A stretch of 6,366 nt of DNA from Promethearchaeota archaeon (GTDB lineage Archaea > Asgardarchaeota > Lokiarchaeia > Sigyniarchaeales > SOKP01). Under the pieces are notes generated by a model, which saw only the letters and a list, made by a program, of their open reading frames with translations, did no database searches and had not been told where the DNA came from. The stretch lies in NCBI GenBank assembly GCA_030612905.1, contig JAUWNA010000124.1, forward strand, positions 1 to 6,366, given 5' to 3'. Numbering within the stretch: position 1 is the first letter of the stretch; every line of letters starts with the position of its first letter. Positions 6,179 through 6,366 of the stretch are shown here, in pieces. The position numbers were made by a program, and so were the translations under genes.

Positions 6179-6280
6179 TAGCCCAGCACGGAATTTCGAT
6201 ACACGAGAACTTCGTTAATTTTTCGAACCGTGGTCGCAGGGTTCAGGGCCCCAAATGCTTGACCTCTACACCACTGGGCT
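6179..6280 (-). tRNA. tRNA-Gln (anticodon CTG) with a T-loop intron
   Basis: Read on the minus strand, a full cloverleaf can be built. The acceptor stem is AGCCCAG with CTGGGCT (7 bp) and the discriminator is A; CCA is not encoded. The D-stem is GTGT/GCAT, with a nine-base loop containing GG. The anticodon stem is TGGGG/CCCTG, with two wobble pairs, around the loop CCCTGAA, giving anticodon CTG. The variable loop is CGAC and the T-stem CACGG/CCGTG. The first base pair A1-U72 and discriminator A73 agree with archaeal tRNA-Gln. The T-loop is split by 29 nt (6193-6221); removing them gives TTCGAAT and a standard 73-nt tRNA. Position 33 is C instead of the nearly universal U. The short variable loop rules out a serine or leucine tRNA. 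A TATA box lies about 31 bp upstream. Confidence 0.9.
6193..6221 (-). other. tRNA intron at position 59/60 (T-loop), 29 nt
   Basis: The T-stem is directly followed by TTCG (6227-6224), which pairs with CGAA (6198-6195) to make a 4-bp helix flanked by two 3-nt bulges: AAA (6223-6221) and ATT (6194-6192). This is the bulge-helix-bulge motif cut by archaeal tRNA splicing endonuclease. Cutting after the second base of each bulge removes 29 nt and leaves a perfect consensus T-loop, TTCGAAT. Inside the intron, ACGA (6215-6212) and TCGT (6206-6203) form a small hairpin around AGTTC, separated from the helix by an internal loop, so the inner stem is weak. Confidence 0.85.
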
Positions 6281-6303
6281 TTAATAAAATTAAGATTTGA
6301 TAA

Positions 6304-6318
6304 ATTATAATATATTTT
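6304..6318 (-). promoter_or_regulatory. TATA box for the tRNA-Gln gene
   Basis: On the minus strand this reads AAAATATATTATAAT, with its core (6307-6315) centred about 31 bp upstream of the mature 5' end at 6280. This is the spacing expected for an archaeal tRNA promoter with a short 5' leader. The remaining sequence to the right edge (6319-6366) is AT-rich with nothing recognisable. Confidence 0.5.
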
Positions 6319-6366
6319 CTGTAAAAAATTTTATTATTCTGAATAAAGATAGATTTTTATTAGAGA

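Noticed and set aside
6179..6280. tRNA pseudogene explanation
   Set aside because: All four stems pair fully once the 29 nt are removed, the predicted splice restores an exact consensus T-loop, and a TATA box is in place. C33 alone is not enough to call it dead.

Overview
The window is AT-rich (roughly two thirds A+T by eye) and looks archaeal. It carries a tRNA gene interrupted by a bulge-helix-bulge type intron, TATA-like boxes ahead of most genes, T-rich tracts after stop codons, and only one clear Shine-Dalgarno. A large protein built from zinc fingers and repeated winged helices, together with a Par14-like parvulin, points toward an Asgard (Lokiarchaeia-type) archaeon. That placement is inference; no marker gene in the window fixes it.

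Layout, left to right. (1) The 3' part of a multi-pass membrane protein, probably a GT-C/GT87-like glycosyltransferase, enters from the left edge and ends at 604. (2) A six-helix membrane protein at 696-1400 has two Pro-Cys motifs in the pattern of CcdA/DsbD-type or NicO-type transporters. (3) A 207-bp AT-rich gap holds a T-rich tract and a TATA box. (4) A 789-residue protein at 1608-3977 combines Cys/His zinc-binding modules, five tandem winged helices resembling the UFL1 repeat region, a beta-sandwich domain, a possible appendage-like alpha/beta domain and a helical tail. (5) A CopG/NikR-like regulator at 4052-4480 has its own TATA box and a palindrome. (6) A 185-bp gap contains an inverted repeat. 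(7) A 372-residue iron-sulfur protein at 4666-5784 is followed 24 bp later by (8) a small parvulin prolyl isomerase at 5809-6171, probably in one transcript. (9) On the minus strand, 7 bp beyond the parvulin stop, lies a tRNA-Gln(CTG) gene with a 29-nt intron in its T-loop.

All complete protein genes are on the plus strand, but most appear to have their own promoters, so the window is a series of short units rather than one operon. The two items most worth following are the zinc-finger/winged-helix protein, which mixes modules reminiscent of eukaryotic UFMylation and possibly vesicle-coat proteins, and the tRNA-Gln, whose T-loop intron can be folded base by base and whose anticodon loop has C at position 33. 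No mobile element, CRISPR array or rRNA was seen.
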